Source of the DNA: an uncultured Granulosicoccaceae bacterium
Lineage (GTDB): Bacteria > Pseudomonadota > Gammaproteobacteria > Granulosicoccales > Granulosicoccaceae
Assembly (NCBI GenBank): GCA_937998875.1
Contig: CALLBO010000028.1
Coordinates: 1 to 64,000, forward strand
Reading direction: 5' to 3'
DNA: 64,000 nucleotides
The notes below the pieces were generated by a model. It made no database searches. It was not told the origin of the DNA and saw nothing but the letters and a program-made list of their open reading frames with translations. The position numbers were made by a program, and so were the translations under genes. This document shows positions 7,116 to 15,157 of the stretch, piece after piece; within the stretch, counting starts at the first letter, position 1; every line of letters begins with the position of its first letter.

Positions 7116-7634
7116 TCAAAATAGTTGTTGCACCGTTTTCATCGGTATAAATAGCCGGTTCCGTCCATTTGCCGTGCACAAAAAGCTAAAGCCATATTTG
7201 GAATAGAAGCTCTCCGCGTTACTGTCTAGGCAGTCGACAACAACTGAGTAGGCAGGCAATTCACTGTAAATACTACAACATCTGCACAGTGCATTGATGA
7301 GCGTAATTTTTCCTAATCCGCTGCCGTGATAACGAGAGTCAACAGCAAGCTGCGCCAATACAAATACTGGAACTGGATATCGCGGTAATTTTTTCGCATC
7401 AGCTGGGGATAGTGTTTCCCGTTCAATAACAGATGAGGAAAGTGTATAGAAAGCCCTGATTAGATGCTTTGCATCAGCGCTTTGATCAGCAGGTAGCACC
7501 ATGGTTTTACTGATACCGGACGCCTGGTGTCTAAGCGCCCGGGTTTGAAGAAATGTATTTAGTGGCTCTTGACCACAATCAAATGATGTACGGTCGTGTT
7601 CTGACTTTGAGAGCTCAACAAATCGATCACTCAA
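7116..7634 (-). CDS. GNAT acetyltransferase toxin (TacT/AtaT type)
   Basis: 172 residues, the usual length for this toxin family. Features: the N-terminal FDCGQEPLNTFLQTRALRHQ segment typical of TacT-like proteins; the acetyl-CoA binding strand and loop QLAVDSRYHGSGLGKITLIN at ~93-112; and the C-terminal AESFYSKYGF with the catalytic Tyr. These toxins acetylate the amino group of aminoacyl-tRNAs and stop translation. Its start overlaps the end of the DUF1778 antitoxin gene by 8 bases, the standard antitoxin-first operon. It appears intact. Which aminoacyl-tRNA it would modify cannot be told. Confidence 0.88.
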   Translation of the reverse strand: MSDRFVELSKSEHDRTSFDCGQEPLNTFLQTRALRHQASGISKTMVLPADQSADAKHLIRAFYTLSSSVIERETLSPADAKKLPRYPVPVFVLAQLAVDSRYHGSGLGKITLINALCRCCSIYSELPAYSVVVDCLDSNAESFYSKYGFSFLCTANGRNRLFIPMKTVQQLF

Positions 7635-7902
7635 TACCGCGCTCTCGCGATAATTCGAGCGCTGCTCTCAGCGCCTCATTTGGTGTTGATGCGTTTTCAC
7701 ATGCTGCGGTGAACTGATCAAAAATGTCATCCTGTAAGGTTATCCTGGAGTGTTCCTCGATAACGCGGGCTGCATCTTCTCTCAGGACACGGTTAACGTA
7801 ATCAGAAACACTGCGAGCGCCCGAGAGTTCAGAAGCCTTTTCAAGCATCTTTTTGGTTTTTGGTTGTGTTCGTATCTCTAAACGCTCGTTTGCAGTGGCC
7901 AT
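7627..7902 (-). CDS. DUF1778 antitoxin (TacA type)
   Basis: 91 residues. The N terminus ERLEIRTQPKTKKMLEKASE followed by SVSDYVNRVL is the ribbon-helix-helix DNA-binding domain of DUF1778 proteins. The C-terminal ~40 residues (ITLQDDIFDQFTAACENAST, PNEALRAALELSRERG) carry the DDxxFDxFxxAL-like motif that wraps the partner acetyltransferase. It is encoded just upstream of and overlapping the toxin. A perfect palindrome lies 47-73 bp upstream of its start, as expected for autoregulation by the toxin-antitoxin complex. Confidence 0.9.
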   Translation of the reverse strand: MATANERLEIRTQPKTKKMLEKASELSGARSVSDYVNRVLREDAARVIEEHSRITLQDDIFDQFTAACENASTPNEALRAALELSRERGIE

Positions 7903-7948
7903 CTCTAGTCTCGCTTTGGTCTCCCGCGTTAGCGGCTAACAGTAGGAC

Positions 7949-7975
7949 AAATGTACGGGCAATTACCGTACATTT
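7949..7975. promoter_or_regulatory. Operator-like palindrome of the toxin-antitoxin promoter
   Basis: AAATGTACGG (7949-7958), 7-bp spacer, CCGTACATTT (7966-7975): a perfect 10-bp inverted repeat between the antitoxin start (7902, minus) and the divergent HTH gene (8046, plus). DUF1778 antitoxins are known to bind such palindromes. It could control both promoters. Confidence 0.7.
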
Positions 7976-8045
7976 TCCACTAAAGTAGAAAAAATGCTAA
8001 TTATTTGACCTTAAATAGCCTAAAATTGGCTATAAATATTTAGAT

Positions 8046-8510
8046 ATGAGCTATTTTATGTTTGAAGAAGTAAGGAATATCCTCATCTGGGGAAATAAGC
8101 CCATGAGAATCCCGAACTCTCAAGAGGCTAATGCAAATACATGGTACATACGCGCTGTGTGGCAACGTATTGGCGGAGTCTGGAGAACAAATAAGCAGGC
8201 TGATGTAGCCAATATTCTCGGTATCTCTTTATCAACACTGAAGCGCTATATGACTACAGAAGGCTCTTGTCCCTACCCGGTACAATTCGGTTTGGAGTCT
8301 CTGGCAGGAATGAACGAGGCGGGTCAGGTATACAGAATCGAGGGCAGCGGACTCTGTAACGATATGCTGCCGTTCGGCGCTAGTCTCTCTTCTCGCGACA
8401 TCACACATATTGTTCTGACTAACGCTGAGCTTCAGGCGTTAAGTGCCGTTGCGCAAAGTAATGGCTATGACCTGGGTAAGATTTCGTTGATGCCATCGGG
8501 GAGGGCTTAA
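8046..8510 (+). CDS. Small HTH-containing protein
   Basis: 154 residues. Residues ~50-69 (NKQADVANILGISLSTLKRY) form a convincing helix-turn-helix, the sort found in small phage or element regulators. The remainder (CPYPVQFGLESLAGMNEAGQ, ITHIVLTNAELQALSAVAQS) has no recognised fold. It is divergent from the toxin-antitoxin pair and shares the intergenic palindrome. The ribosome site is weak; ATG 8046, 8058 or 8104 are all possible starts. It is the last gene before base composition returns to that of the main chromosome. Confidence 0.5.
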   Translation: MSYFMFEEVRNILIWGNKPMRIPNSQEANANTWYIRAVWQRIGGVWRTNKQADVANILGISLSTLKRYMTTEGSCPYPVQFGLESLAGMNEAGQVYRIEGSGLCNDMLPFGASLSSRDITHIVLTNAELQALSAVAQSNGYDLGKISLMPSGRA

Positions 8511-8553
8511 AGCGCGTGGCACCGCTCGAAGGTTTGGGGGCATACGTTGTTCT

Positions 8554-9753
8554 TCAATGACGTTTCCACGTCATAAGCACTAACCCGATCAATCCCGCCA
8601 CCACAGATAGCCGTAACAGCAGTGCCAGTGAACTCCAGTCTGCACTTTGGCTGTCTGCCACCAGTAATGAAAATCCCGAAAGCACGATAGCGAAGCCGAG
8701 TCTGCCAGCCATACTTTGTAGCGATAGAAAAGTCGCCCGGTGCTGGTTCTCAATGAGTGGGGCAATGGCCGCATTGACGGGTGCGGTAGCGACGGCCATC
8801 GGTCCGCTTCTTAAAATCATCAACAAGGCGATAAGCGGATGCAGCATTATTGCCATCGCTGCAATAATGCAAAGTTCAATGGCGGCGGCCGTGAGCAGCA
8901 ATGGCGCTAAACCCATACGACGTTGCCAACGCATGCTGTAAGCGGATGTGGTGGCTGCAACAATGGCAGTCAGCGCAAACAGGATTCCCGCCATGAGCGG
9001 TGCTTTGATACCAGCAAGGGAGTTTTGATTCTCCAGCAAGCGCAGATAGGGTTGATAAAATTCATACGGGATATGCACGAAAATTGTCATGTACATTGTG
9101 TAGATAAACAGCCACAGCAGAAGTGGATGTTTCAGGTAGCTGATACAGGTGTTTAGCTGTGTGAAAAAGCTGTTGTCATCTTTACTGGGTTTGTCTGTGC
9201 TTACTTCGGTAAAGGTGAATACGATGTACAAAGAAACTGCGGCCGTCAGCAGAGACAACAGATAGGGCCATGCGAGATCGATGGTACCGAGTAGTCCGCC
9301 GGCGATCGCTGCTATTGCCGTTGCTGCAAAACCGTATTTGCCGGCAACAGCTTCCCGGTCGCCATACTCTTCAGTCCGATCAAGTGCCTGCAATGATTCG
9401 TAATGAAAAGCGGTGTCTGTACCCGAACGAAAGGCGATGCTAACTGCAATTAAAATCTGCCCGGCAGCAAATCCGGCAAACTGACTTGATAACAGGAAGC
9501 ACCCATACGCTGCGAGCAGCGCGAGACTTGCGAGCAACAACGTTCGTCTTCTGCCAATCACATCAGACATATACCCCGATGGCACTTCGAGGATGACAAC
9601 GGCGATGTAGTAGAGTGCTTCCAGAAGCAGGACTTCCGGCAGCGTCAGTTGTTCACTGAAGAATAGAAAGAACACCGGCAACCAGGCCATCGCATCTGCG
9701 GCGGCACGGTAAACCGGATACAAGTTAACGTTGCGCTCCGCAGATGCGGTCAT
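8554..9753 (-). CDS. Major facilitator superfamily transporter
   Basis: 399 residues with about 11-12 hydrophobic segments. Between helices 2 and 3 it carries EVPSGYMSDVIGRRRTLLLA, the classical MFS signature loop (GxxxDxxGRRR). The second half has a shorter loop, SAYSMRWQRRMGL. This places it in the inner membrane as a proton-coupled or facilitated transporter; substrate is not evident. It is a monocistronic minus-strand gene at the right edge of the accessory region. Confidence 0.85.
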   Translation of the reverse strand: MTASAERNVNLYPVYRAAADAMAWLPVFFLFFSEQLTLPEVLLLEALYYIAVVILEVPSGYMSDVIGRRRTLLLASLALLAAYGCFLLSSQFAGFAAGQILIAVSIAFRSGTDTAFHYESLQALDRTEEYGDREAVAGKYGFAATAIAAIAGGLLGTIDLAWPYLLSLLTAAVSLYIVFTFTEVSTDKPSKDDNSFFTQLNTCISYLKHPLLLWLFIYTMYMTIFVHIPYEFYQPYLRLLENQNSLAGIKAPLMAGILFALTAIVAATTSAYSMRWQRRMGLAPLLLTAAAIELCIIAAMAIMLHPLIALLMILRSGPMAVATAPVNAAIAPLIENQHRATFLSLQSMAGRLGFAIVLSGFSLLVADSQSADWSSLALLLRLSVVAGLIGLVLMTWKRH

Positions 9754-10055
9754 GTGGAATCCTGATGCAGTCGGGTACTGTAAAGTGTCAGAGGGAACCG
9801 GGCAATAGCGCGCGCTGGCCCGGATTGTCGGGGCTGGCCCGATGGTTGTCTGGTTGACCGTTTCCGGCGCATGCGAAGCTGCGAGCGTTAGCTACTTCGC
9901 GTTTTCAGGTTGTTTCGCCCATTGAATCAATGGCGTGGTCGATAACGTCGTCGACAATTGGTGTCGATTATGGTGCTGGATTTACCATATAATGACTGTA
10001 GGTTGTAAAAAAATCGGTACACGTGTACTGAATTTGGTACGTAAAAGGTTCAAGA
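9754..10055. promoter_or_regulatory. Intergenic region with TATAAT and a 12-bp palindrome
   Basis: A consensus -10 hexamer TATAAT lies at 9988-9993 and a perfect palindrome GTACACGTGTAC at 10017-10028, shortly upstream of the SH3 protein gene at 10056. No good -35 is seen at the right distance. The palindrome could be an operator for that gene. Nothing else is recognisable here. Confidence 0.4.
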
Positions 10056-11087
10056 ATGCCGCTCCATAATCTCGACGACATTGATGCGCGTGATTTGTCT
10101 GAAGCCCCGCGACTCGCGAAGGATCCTCAATCCACCGGTTTGCTGATCGGGGTTGCCACTGCTGCCGTGCTATTTATTGCGCTGTTGATCTACGCCAGTC
10201 TACCGGAGCTGTCACCTGCAGAAATTGTTGCGATGGAAGGATACGAAGGCGAGCAGCCAACGAAGTACATTTTTAATATTCACAGCCTCGACGACGAGGC
10301 CGAAGTTGCCAGTGCAGGGGAAGCGCCAACAGACACGCTGCCACCGATCGCTCCCACTGAGCCAATTCCTGACAACGTGCCGGTAACCACGGCGCTGGAA
10401 TCTACCCAGGCTGCAGTTGTGGTGAGCGAGCAACCTGTTGTGGTGACTGTGACGGCAGAAGTCGATGAGTCCGTTCCGGCAGAGACTGCGTTAGCGTCGA
10501 CAGATGTGGCAACTGCAGAGGTGGTGCAAGCGGAATTGGTTCAGGTCGAGCCACAGCAGACTGAATCTACTGTGTCCGCTGAGCAACCTATCGCTGCAAC
10601 GCAAACCGTGGTTACTGAGCCTGCGCCTGCTGTTACGGAGGTTGCCATTGCCGCGGACTCTGTTCAAATCTCCGATACCGATGCTGAAACGCCCAGACCA
10701 ATGTCGTTCAACACTGATCGCAAAAAAGTTGTTGCGGCGATGGCAACTACGCCAACCATTGAAGAGTCCGCAGACACAGTTGTAGTTGCATCTGTCGCGG
10801 TTGCTGAACCGATTCCGTTACTTGTTAGCAGTTCAAGTCCGGTTGCAGAGGTGAACGGTAAGGGTAAATTGCTGCCGCTGCGCTCGATACGACAGGATGC
10901 AACGGAGCTAAAAGCATCGCCTTCTACGCGATCCAGAACACTTCTATCATTGAAGCGAGGTGTCGTCGTGACTGCGTTTGAAAGGTATGGCGACTGGATA
11001 CACATCGGCACAAACGATGGATCTTCGATCACCGGTTATGTGCTTGAAGCTTCTTTAGGTGCTGTCGATTCCAAAAGCCCGGGGTAG
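10056..11087 (+). CDS. Membrane-anchored protein with C-terminal bacterial SH3 domain
   Basis: 343 residues. Order: a short cytoplasmic N terminus with DARDLSEAPRL; one membrane segment at ~30-48 (LLIGVATAAVLFIALLIYAS); a long low-complexity Val/Ala/Glu/Thr/Pro spacer (~70-265); and a C-terminal SH3-like domain (~270-340) with LLPLRSIRQDATELKASPST, LLSLKRGVVVTAFERYGDWI and GSSITGYVLEASLG. The SH3_3 fold of this type binds peptidoglycan or regulates cell-wall enzymes. The layout predicts the SH3 domain in the periplasm, tethered to the inner membrane. AAAGG precedes ATG 10056. It may be an envelope maintenance factor; no partner is encoded beside it. Confidence 0.7.
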   Translation: MPLHNLDDIDARDLSEAPRLAKDPQSTGLLIGVATAAVLFIALLIYASLPELSPAEIVAMEGYEGEQPTKYIFNIHSLDDEAEVASAGEAPTDTLPPIAPTEPIPDNVPVTTALESTQAAVVVSEQPVVVTVTAEVDESVPAETALASTDVATAEVVQAELVQVEPQQTESTVSAEQPIAATQTVVTEPAPAVTEVAIAADSVQISDTDAETPRPMSFNTDRKKVVAAMATTPTIEESADTVVVASVAVAEPIPLLVSSSSPVAEVNGKGKLLPLRSIRQDATELKASPSTRSRTLLSLKRGVVVTAFERYGDWIHIGTNDGSSITGYVLEASLGAVDSKSPG

Positions 11088-11154
11088 TTAGCGGCCTATT
11101 TCAACCGCCTGTTTAACGCCTGATGAACCTGGGTGGCATAGCGATTCGAGTCGA

Positions 11155-11904
11155 CTATAGACGCTCAAGTTGCCACTGTTGTTGTGAGATGAATTTGCCG
11201 TTGATATAGACATCCCGACTGACTGTTAGATCGGCCGCACTGATTGATACTGTTTTGATTTCGTGAACAAGATTCAATGCAAATGGTGCCAGCGCATTAC
11301 CGCTCAAGTCATATCTTCTGGTGTTCGCAATAAATCGACGGTATTTTTCATCGAAAACCAGCGTGTCGGGTGCCGACACATCAATGGTGTAGCTTCTGTG
11401 GCCGGTTCTTTGGCCGAGTGAATTGTCGTTCAGTTCCGTTGCCAGTGATGCGTCGAGTTCCGTTTTTGGTGACAGAGGAATGGTGTCGAATTTTACTTGC
11501 TCGGCATTTTCCTGTTGCACCTGCATTATTAGCGCGCCGAGAAAGTTCTTATCGATTTCTGCATCTACATCATAATTGTTGATGGTAGTGTGAGTGTTAT
11601 CGTCAGCAACAATGCATCTTATGTCCAGTCCGGTACCATGCCATCTGCCATCCAGTCGTGAAGTAAAATCTCGCACCATTTTGATAGTGGCATCATCAAT
11701 CGAGATAGTTTGCAGGTCGTAGTACTGGTTGTCCCTATCTTGTATATCGGACGTCTTCGTATCGGAAACTGCCTTACTGAGAAGTTTGTATTGCGGGTGC
11801 TCTGAACCACACTCCTGGGCAGGCACAAAACTGTAGGCGGGTGTCGCGACTATTGTAAGGCCTGTCAGTGCAACGGCTGCTGCCAGTTTATTGGTGCTGT
11901 GCAT
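11155..11904 (-). CDS. Hypothetical exported protein
   Basis: 249 residues. Residues 1-25 (MHSTNKLAAAVALTGLTIVA, TPAYS) form a Sec signal peptide with an AYS cleavage site. The mature part is beta-rich, with the sequence LDGRWHGTGLDIRCIVADDN and three Cys after the signal. No known family was recognised. It converges on the SH3 gene but is probably transcribed alone. A periplasmic or outer-membrane-associated location is likely. Confidence 0.6.
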   Translation of the reverse strand: MHSTNKLAAAVALTGLTIVATPAYSFVPAQECGSEHPQYKLLSKAVSDTKTSDIQDRDNQYYDLQTISIDDATIKMVRDFTSRLDGRWHGTGLDIRCIVADDNTHTTINNYDVDAEIDKNFLGALIMQVQQENAEQVKFDTIPLSPKTELDASLATELNDNSLGQRTGHRSYTIDVSAPDTLVFDEKYRRFIANTRRYDLSGNALAPFALNLVHEIKTVSISAADLTVSRDVYINGKFISQQQWQLERL

Positions 11905-12104
11905 TCTAGTCTCCCTGAGAATTACCGATGAGAATCGCCGAAGAGATAAACATTAAAAAGCAGAGTTTATCCGGTGATAAGCTGCAGTTCTCTGAAGCAG
12001 TCATCCTAACCGTCAACTACTGTTGAATTATTGCGTACCAGTTCAAGTGAATTTCATGGTTTGCGATGAAATACCGCTGCAGGTTTTGAGGTGCCAGGTA
12101 AATC

Positions 12105-12470
12105 ATGCTTACCAATTCACCGAATTGGTGGGTCTTTGCAGATAGACTGCGCGAGCTGTGCTCCAATGTTGTAAAAACCCGAAAGTTGTTTAACACGATC
12201 AGGACGCGGTTTTATATGAGTAAAGAGTTTAAGGATCGACTGGCGCGAGGCGAGTTGACAGACACCAAAGACTACAGACGAATGAAAGATGCGCTCGGCG
12301 ATACAAAAGAACAACGCGCTACAGAAACAGCAGGTGATTCACAGGAATGGAAGAGCTGGGAATTGTCACCCGTCTGGACTCATTCAGATTCTAAAAAGAG
12401 CAAGTCTGTGGTTGAAAGCATCCGTGCGGACAGCGTTCAACGAGCGCTCGACAGGATGGATAAGATCTAG
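12105..12470 (+). CDS. Hypothetical small protein
   Basis: Up to 121 residues, highly charged, no membrane segment, no recognised domain. An internal ATG at 12216 would give 85 residues beginning MSKEFKDRLARGELTDTKDY, which looks more like a natural protein start and has AGGA 11 bases upstream. The alternative ATG 12105 has AGG 7 bases upstream but adds a less protein-like leader. The C terminus is helical (SVVESIRADSVQRALDRMDK). It could be a small cytoplasmic regulatory protein; coding status is moderately supported. Confidence 0.4.
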   Translation: MLTNSPNWWVFADRLRELCSNVVKTRKLFNTIRTRFYMSKEFKDRLARGELTDTKDYRRMKDALGDTKEQRATETAGDSQEWKSWELSPVWTHSDSKKSKSVVESIRADSVQRALDRMDKI

Positions 12471-12817
12471 CCTGCGTTATTCATGAGGCGACCAACGAGT
12501 TTAAGTACGAATCTGTGTTTATAGATTTTATTAGGTAATTTAACCTGTTATCAGAAATAACACTCTGTCTATTCGACACCAGAGACCCCTTGGTTAATGG
12601 GAGCAGGCGCGTCACGTCTCACCCATTCCCCTTCGGCACGTGGCGAGCCACGTTTCTCAGGCGATCGGGTGACCTGTCTAGCGCTATTGACTCTGGATGC
12701 CGAATCCTCATGAATAATGCAGGCCAGGAGCTTGTCCAAGACAAGGATCTACTGCGGTCGAGACCCTCATTCTCGGACAGGCGCCTGGCAATGTTGGTAA
12801 TAGTCTAAACGCGAAAT
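12471..12817. other. Gene-free region rich in short hairpins
   Basis: No convincing gene. Several perfect stem-loops occur: ACGTGGC-GA-GCCACGT (12638-12653) and CTTGTC-CAA-GACAAG (12731-12745), plus AGGCGCCT near 12780. This could be a structured RNA or a decayed repeat; no T-run terminator or promoter was found. Confidence 0.3.
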
Positions 12818-13030
12818 TCAGCTGCTCGTGCTGATCATTACTTTAACAAACAGTCCGACTGCCAGCAGGAACATAAGTGTCAGCAGAATACCGGCAACAA
12901 TGAAATGAATCGGTTTGCCCTGGGTAAAATCCCGCTCGCGGTTTTTTGCAGACTGGACGCCAAACCCTGCCGCTAAAGCACTTTTCAGCACATTGAAAAA
13001 TCCAGTGCCTTTATTCGATTGATTTTTCAT
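12818..13030 (-). CDS. DUF2970 family small membrane protein
   Basis: 70 residues. The first half VLKSALAAGFGVQSAKNRER followed by DF is the conserved DUF2970 motif, and residues ~42-67 (IHFIVAGILLTLMFLLAVGL) form a single membrane helix. Function of the family is unknown. Its start overlaps the stop of the upstream GbsR-like regulator by 4 bases, so the two are translationally coupled. Confidence 0.85.
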   Translation of the reverse strand: MKNQSNKGTGFFNVLKSALAAGFGVQSAKNRERDFTQGKPIHFIVAGILLTLMFLLAVGLFVKVMISTSS

Positions 13031-13620
13031 CTGTCGGGTCGTGACTCTTTATCTTTTTTGTTGCTGATGATGGATAACTTGTCTTTCATTCGTAACAGGT
13101 TCGGCATAGCGCGCCCCAGTTTTAATAAACGTTCTATTTCTCCGGGGGACAATTTCTGCAAGTCATGTGACCAGGCTGATACCAATTCCATTAATTCGCA
13201 CATTTGCTGCATGCGATCATGGGCATGCTCCTCGACGGTATCTGCCGGTTCCTCCATCAAGGTTTGGCGCAACAACGTAAGCGTCGGATCGAGTTCCCGT
13301 TTGCGGCGCTCTTCCATCAGTGTCAGTGCAATCTCGACAATGTCTTCCGGGGTGGAAAAGTACTCCCGTCTGTCGCCAGGCAGATGCTGTAAACGGACCA
13401 GGCGCCATGACTGAAGCTCTTTCAAACCCATACTGGTATTGCTGCGTGAGATACCGAGCGTATCGGTGATTTGATCTGCGTTGAGAGGATCTCTGGATAA
13501 AAACAGCAGCGCATAGATCTGGCCGACAGTTCGGTTGATTCCCCAGCGACTGCCCATTTCACCAAAGTGGAGCACGAACGCCTGAACTGAAGCCGTCAGA
13601 GCAGAAGCGTTAAGCGTCAT
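13027..13620 (-). CDS. GbsR/MarR-type winged-helix transcriptional regulator
   Basis: 198 residues when started at ATG 13620 (MTLNASALTASVQAFVLHFG). The N-terminal helix, then GEMGSRWGINRTVGQIYALL, DPLNADQITDTLGISRSNTS and MGLKELQSWRLVRLQHLPGD, matches the GbsR family (regulators of osmoprotectant genes in Bacillus; broader roles in proteobacteria). The winged helix occupies ~20-95 and a helical C-terminal domain follows. Translation upstream of 13620 is open but not protein-like. It overlaps the DUF2970 gene by 4 bp. The ligand and targets are not evident; it might regulate the adjacent genes. Confidence 0.82.
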   Translation of the reverse strand: MTLNASALTASVQAFVLHFGEMGSRWGINRTVGQIYALLFLSRDPLNADQITDTLGISRSNTSMGLKELQSWRLVRLQHLPGDRREYFSTPEDIVEIALTLMEERRKRELDPTLTLLRQTLMEEPADTVEEHAHDRMQQMCELMELVSAWSHDLQKLSPGEIERLLKLGRAMPNLLRMKDKLSIISNKKDKESRPDR

Positions 13621-13782
13621 TTGTAGTGGCCCGTTGCGTTGGTTCAGTCTGTGGCGGGTATTATACGCGTAAAGTGTGCTGTGGCTTGCGTTGGCGTGTG
13701 ACAGAAATTGCACAGCTTTGCAATAACGGCTTGATTTTAACCACCGCGACCCCATAAGGTTGACTATTAACGAGTAAGTGGT

Positions 13783-14715
13783 GTGAAGATAAAGATGACT
13801 GTGAGAAACCTGTTAGCAACAATCAGCTTTTGCTGTGGCGTGACTCTGGCGTCACCTGCGTCTGCAGAGACTATGGTCTCGCGCTTGTTTGACAGTGAAT
13901 TTTTATCGGCCGCCGTCTCGGTGGCGGCGGAAACCGTGCTCGAGGACTGGTTTGGTAGTGATGACGATGCTTCTTCAAAAGTAACGCCTACGGCAACGCC
14001 ACAGGATCCGCTGGAAAAATACAACCGCATGATGTTTAAGTTCAATGCGCGTCTGGATGAGACTGCACTGAAACCACTGGCTGAAACCTATGTTGAGTAC
14101 ACACCGGATCTGCTGCGAGCCGGGGTTCGTAACTTTTTCAGTAACGTGGGCGATGTTGGCGTTGCTGCAAACTCGGCATTGCAGGGCAAAGTTGGTCAGG
14201 CACTGAGTGACTCTTCGCGTGTTGGACTGAATTCGTTGTTCGGTCTGGGTGGAGTTTTTGATGTTGCATCAAAACTGGAACTCGAAAAGAACAATGAAGA
14301 TTTCGGTCAGACACTCGGTGTATGGGGTGTGCCGGAGGGGCCTTACATTGTATTGCCGGTATTGGGGCCAAGAACACTGCGCAGCGCTGTGGGTACCGCA
14401 TTTGATACGTATCTGCAAATGGAAACGCTGGGTTCTATTGGCGAGTTATCCGGTGTTGATACCGTCACAGAGTTGGTGGCATTAAACATTGTTGACCAAC
14501 GAACCAAACTGCTTGGCAAGGAAGCGTTGCTTGAGCAGGCAGCGCTGGACCCGTATGTTTATACCCGTGAGGCTTACCTTGCCTATCGGCGTTGTCAGGT
14601 GAATGACTGCGATAAAATAGACTACCTGCCTGCAGATCCGGAAAGGCCATCCTCCAACGATGAAGCGCTGAATGAGCTCGATATGCTGGATGAACTCGAT
14701 GGTCTTGAAGACTAG
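13783..14715 (+). CDS. mlaA: MlaA/VacJ family outer-membrane lipid-asymmetry protein
   Basis: 310 residues. A signal peptide ends near PASA-ET (residue ~28). The MlaA core follows: DPLEKYNRMMFKFNARLDET, RAGVRNFFSNVGDVGVAANS, FGQTLGVWGVPEGPYIVLPV and LGPRTLRSAVG. MlaA sits in the outer membrane with porins and removes mislocalised phospholipids from the outer leaflet, passing them to MlaC. E. coli MlaA is a lipoprotein; here I see no lipobox Cys at the signal end, so it may be processed by signal peptidase I. The C terminus is strongly acidic (NELDMLDELDGLED). The start is GTG 13783 or ATG 13795. The mlaFEDCB genes are not in the window. Confidence 0.9.
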   Translation: MKIKMTVRNLLATISFCCGVTLASPASAETMVSRLFDSEFLSAAVSVAAETVLEDWFGSDDDASSKVTPTATPQDPLEKYNRMMFKFNARLDETALKPLAETYVEYTPDLLRAGVRNFFSNVGDVGVAANSALQGKVGQALSDSSRVGLNSLFGLGGVFDVASKLELEKNNEDFGQTLGVWGVPEGPYIVLPVLGPRTLRSAVGTAFDTYLQMETLGSIGELSGVDTVTELVALNIVDQRTKLLGKEALLEQAALDPYVYTREAYLAYRRCQVNDCDKIDYLPADPERPSSNDEALNELDMLDELDGLED

Positions 14716-14749
14716 TTGAGGTTTCCCGGCCGATTAACAGGCTGAATTA

Positions 14750-15151
14750 GTGCAGGTCGTCGCAGCGGTTTTTCAGGAAGCGGAAAAAATTCTTGTCTGT
14801 CGCAGGAAAATTGATCTGCACAATGGCGGTTTGTGGGAATTTCCCGGAGGTAAGCGCGAGCCCGATGAATCGTTTGAACACGCACTCGCTCGCGAAGTCG
14901 CAGAAGAATTACATGTGCGTATCGATGCAGGTCAACTGTCAGGTTGCTCTCTTGGAAACTATGTACACCAAACAGGTTCACTGGTGATCGAGTTGCACTG
15001 TTTTATGGTTCTACAGTGGCAGGGGGAGTTTGTACCGACTGACCATGATCAAATAAAATGGTGTGCAGTTGAAGAGCTTCGATCGATGCAACTAAGCGCC
15101 GCTGATGTTCCGTTTATTGATCGAATAGAAAATTATTTGCAGTCTGTTTAG
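14750..15151 (+). CDS. mutT: MutT-like Nudix hydrolase (8-oxo-dGTP type)
   Basis: 133 residues, the size of E. coli MutT (129). It has VVAAVFQEAEKILVCRRKID at the start and a complete Nudix box, GGKREPDESFEHALAREVAE followed by EL (~37-58). The WEFPGGK lead-in and the HCFMVLQW strand are typical of MutT, which cleaves 8-oxo-dGTP to prevent A:T to C:G transversions. The start is GTG 14750, 34 bases after mlaA, so the two may be cotranscribed. It converges on the ABC exporter gene. Confidence 0.85.
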   Translation: MQVVAAVFQEAEKILVCRRKIDLHNGGLWEFPGGKREPDESFEHALAREVAEELHVRIDAGQLSGCSLGNYVHQTGSLVIELHCFMVLQWQGEFVPTDHDQIKWCAVEELRSMQLSAADVPFIDRIENYLQSV

Positions 15152-15157
15152 TGCGGG

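Larger units (their letters stand above)
307..8550. mobile_element. Putative degenerate integrated element downstream of tRNA-Arg
   Basis: This stretch starts at the 3' end of tRNA-Arg and runs to about the MFS gene at 8554. It is visibly AT-richer than the rest of the window and holds genes typical of accessory DNA: a partition-like ribbon-helix-helix protein, an orphan antitoxin, a broken serine recombinase, a broken nuclease, a TacA/TacT-type pair and a small HTH protein. I found no intact tyrosine integrase and no second copy of the tRNA 3' end, so the right boundary is a guess. The boundaries and the single-element interpretation are inference. Confidence 0.45.

Noticed and set aside
8510-8560. 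Candidate attachment site at the right edge of the accessory region
   Set aside because: The sequence GCTCGAAGGTTTGGGGG shares only a few bases with the tRNA-Arg 3' end; no repeat of useful length was found.
12590-12808. A 72-residue open frame in the hairpin-rich gap
   Set aside because: Composition is not protein-like, there is no ribosome site, and the stem-loops run through it.
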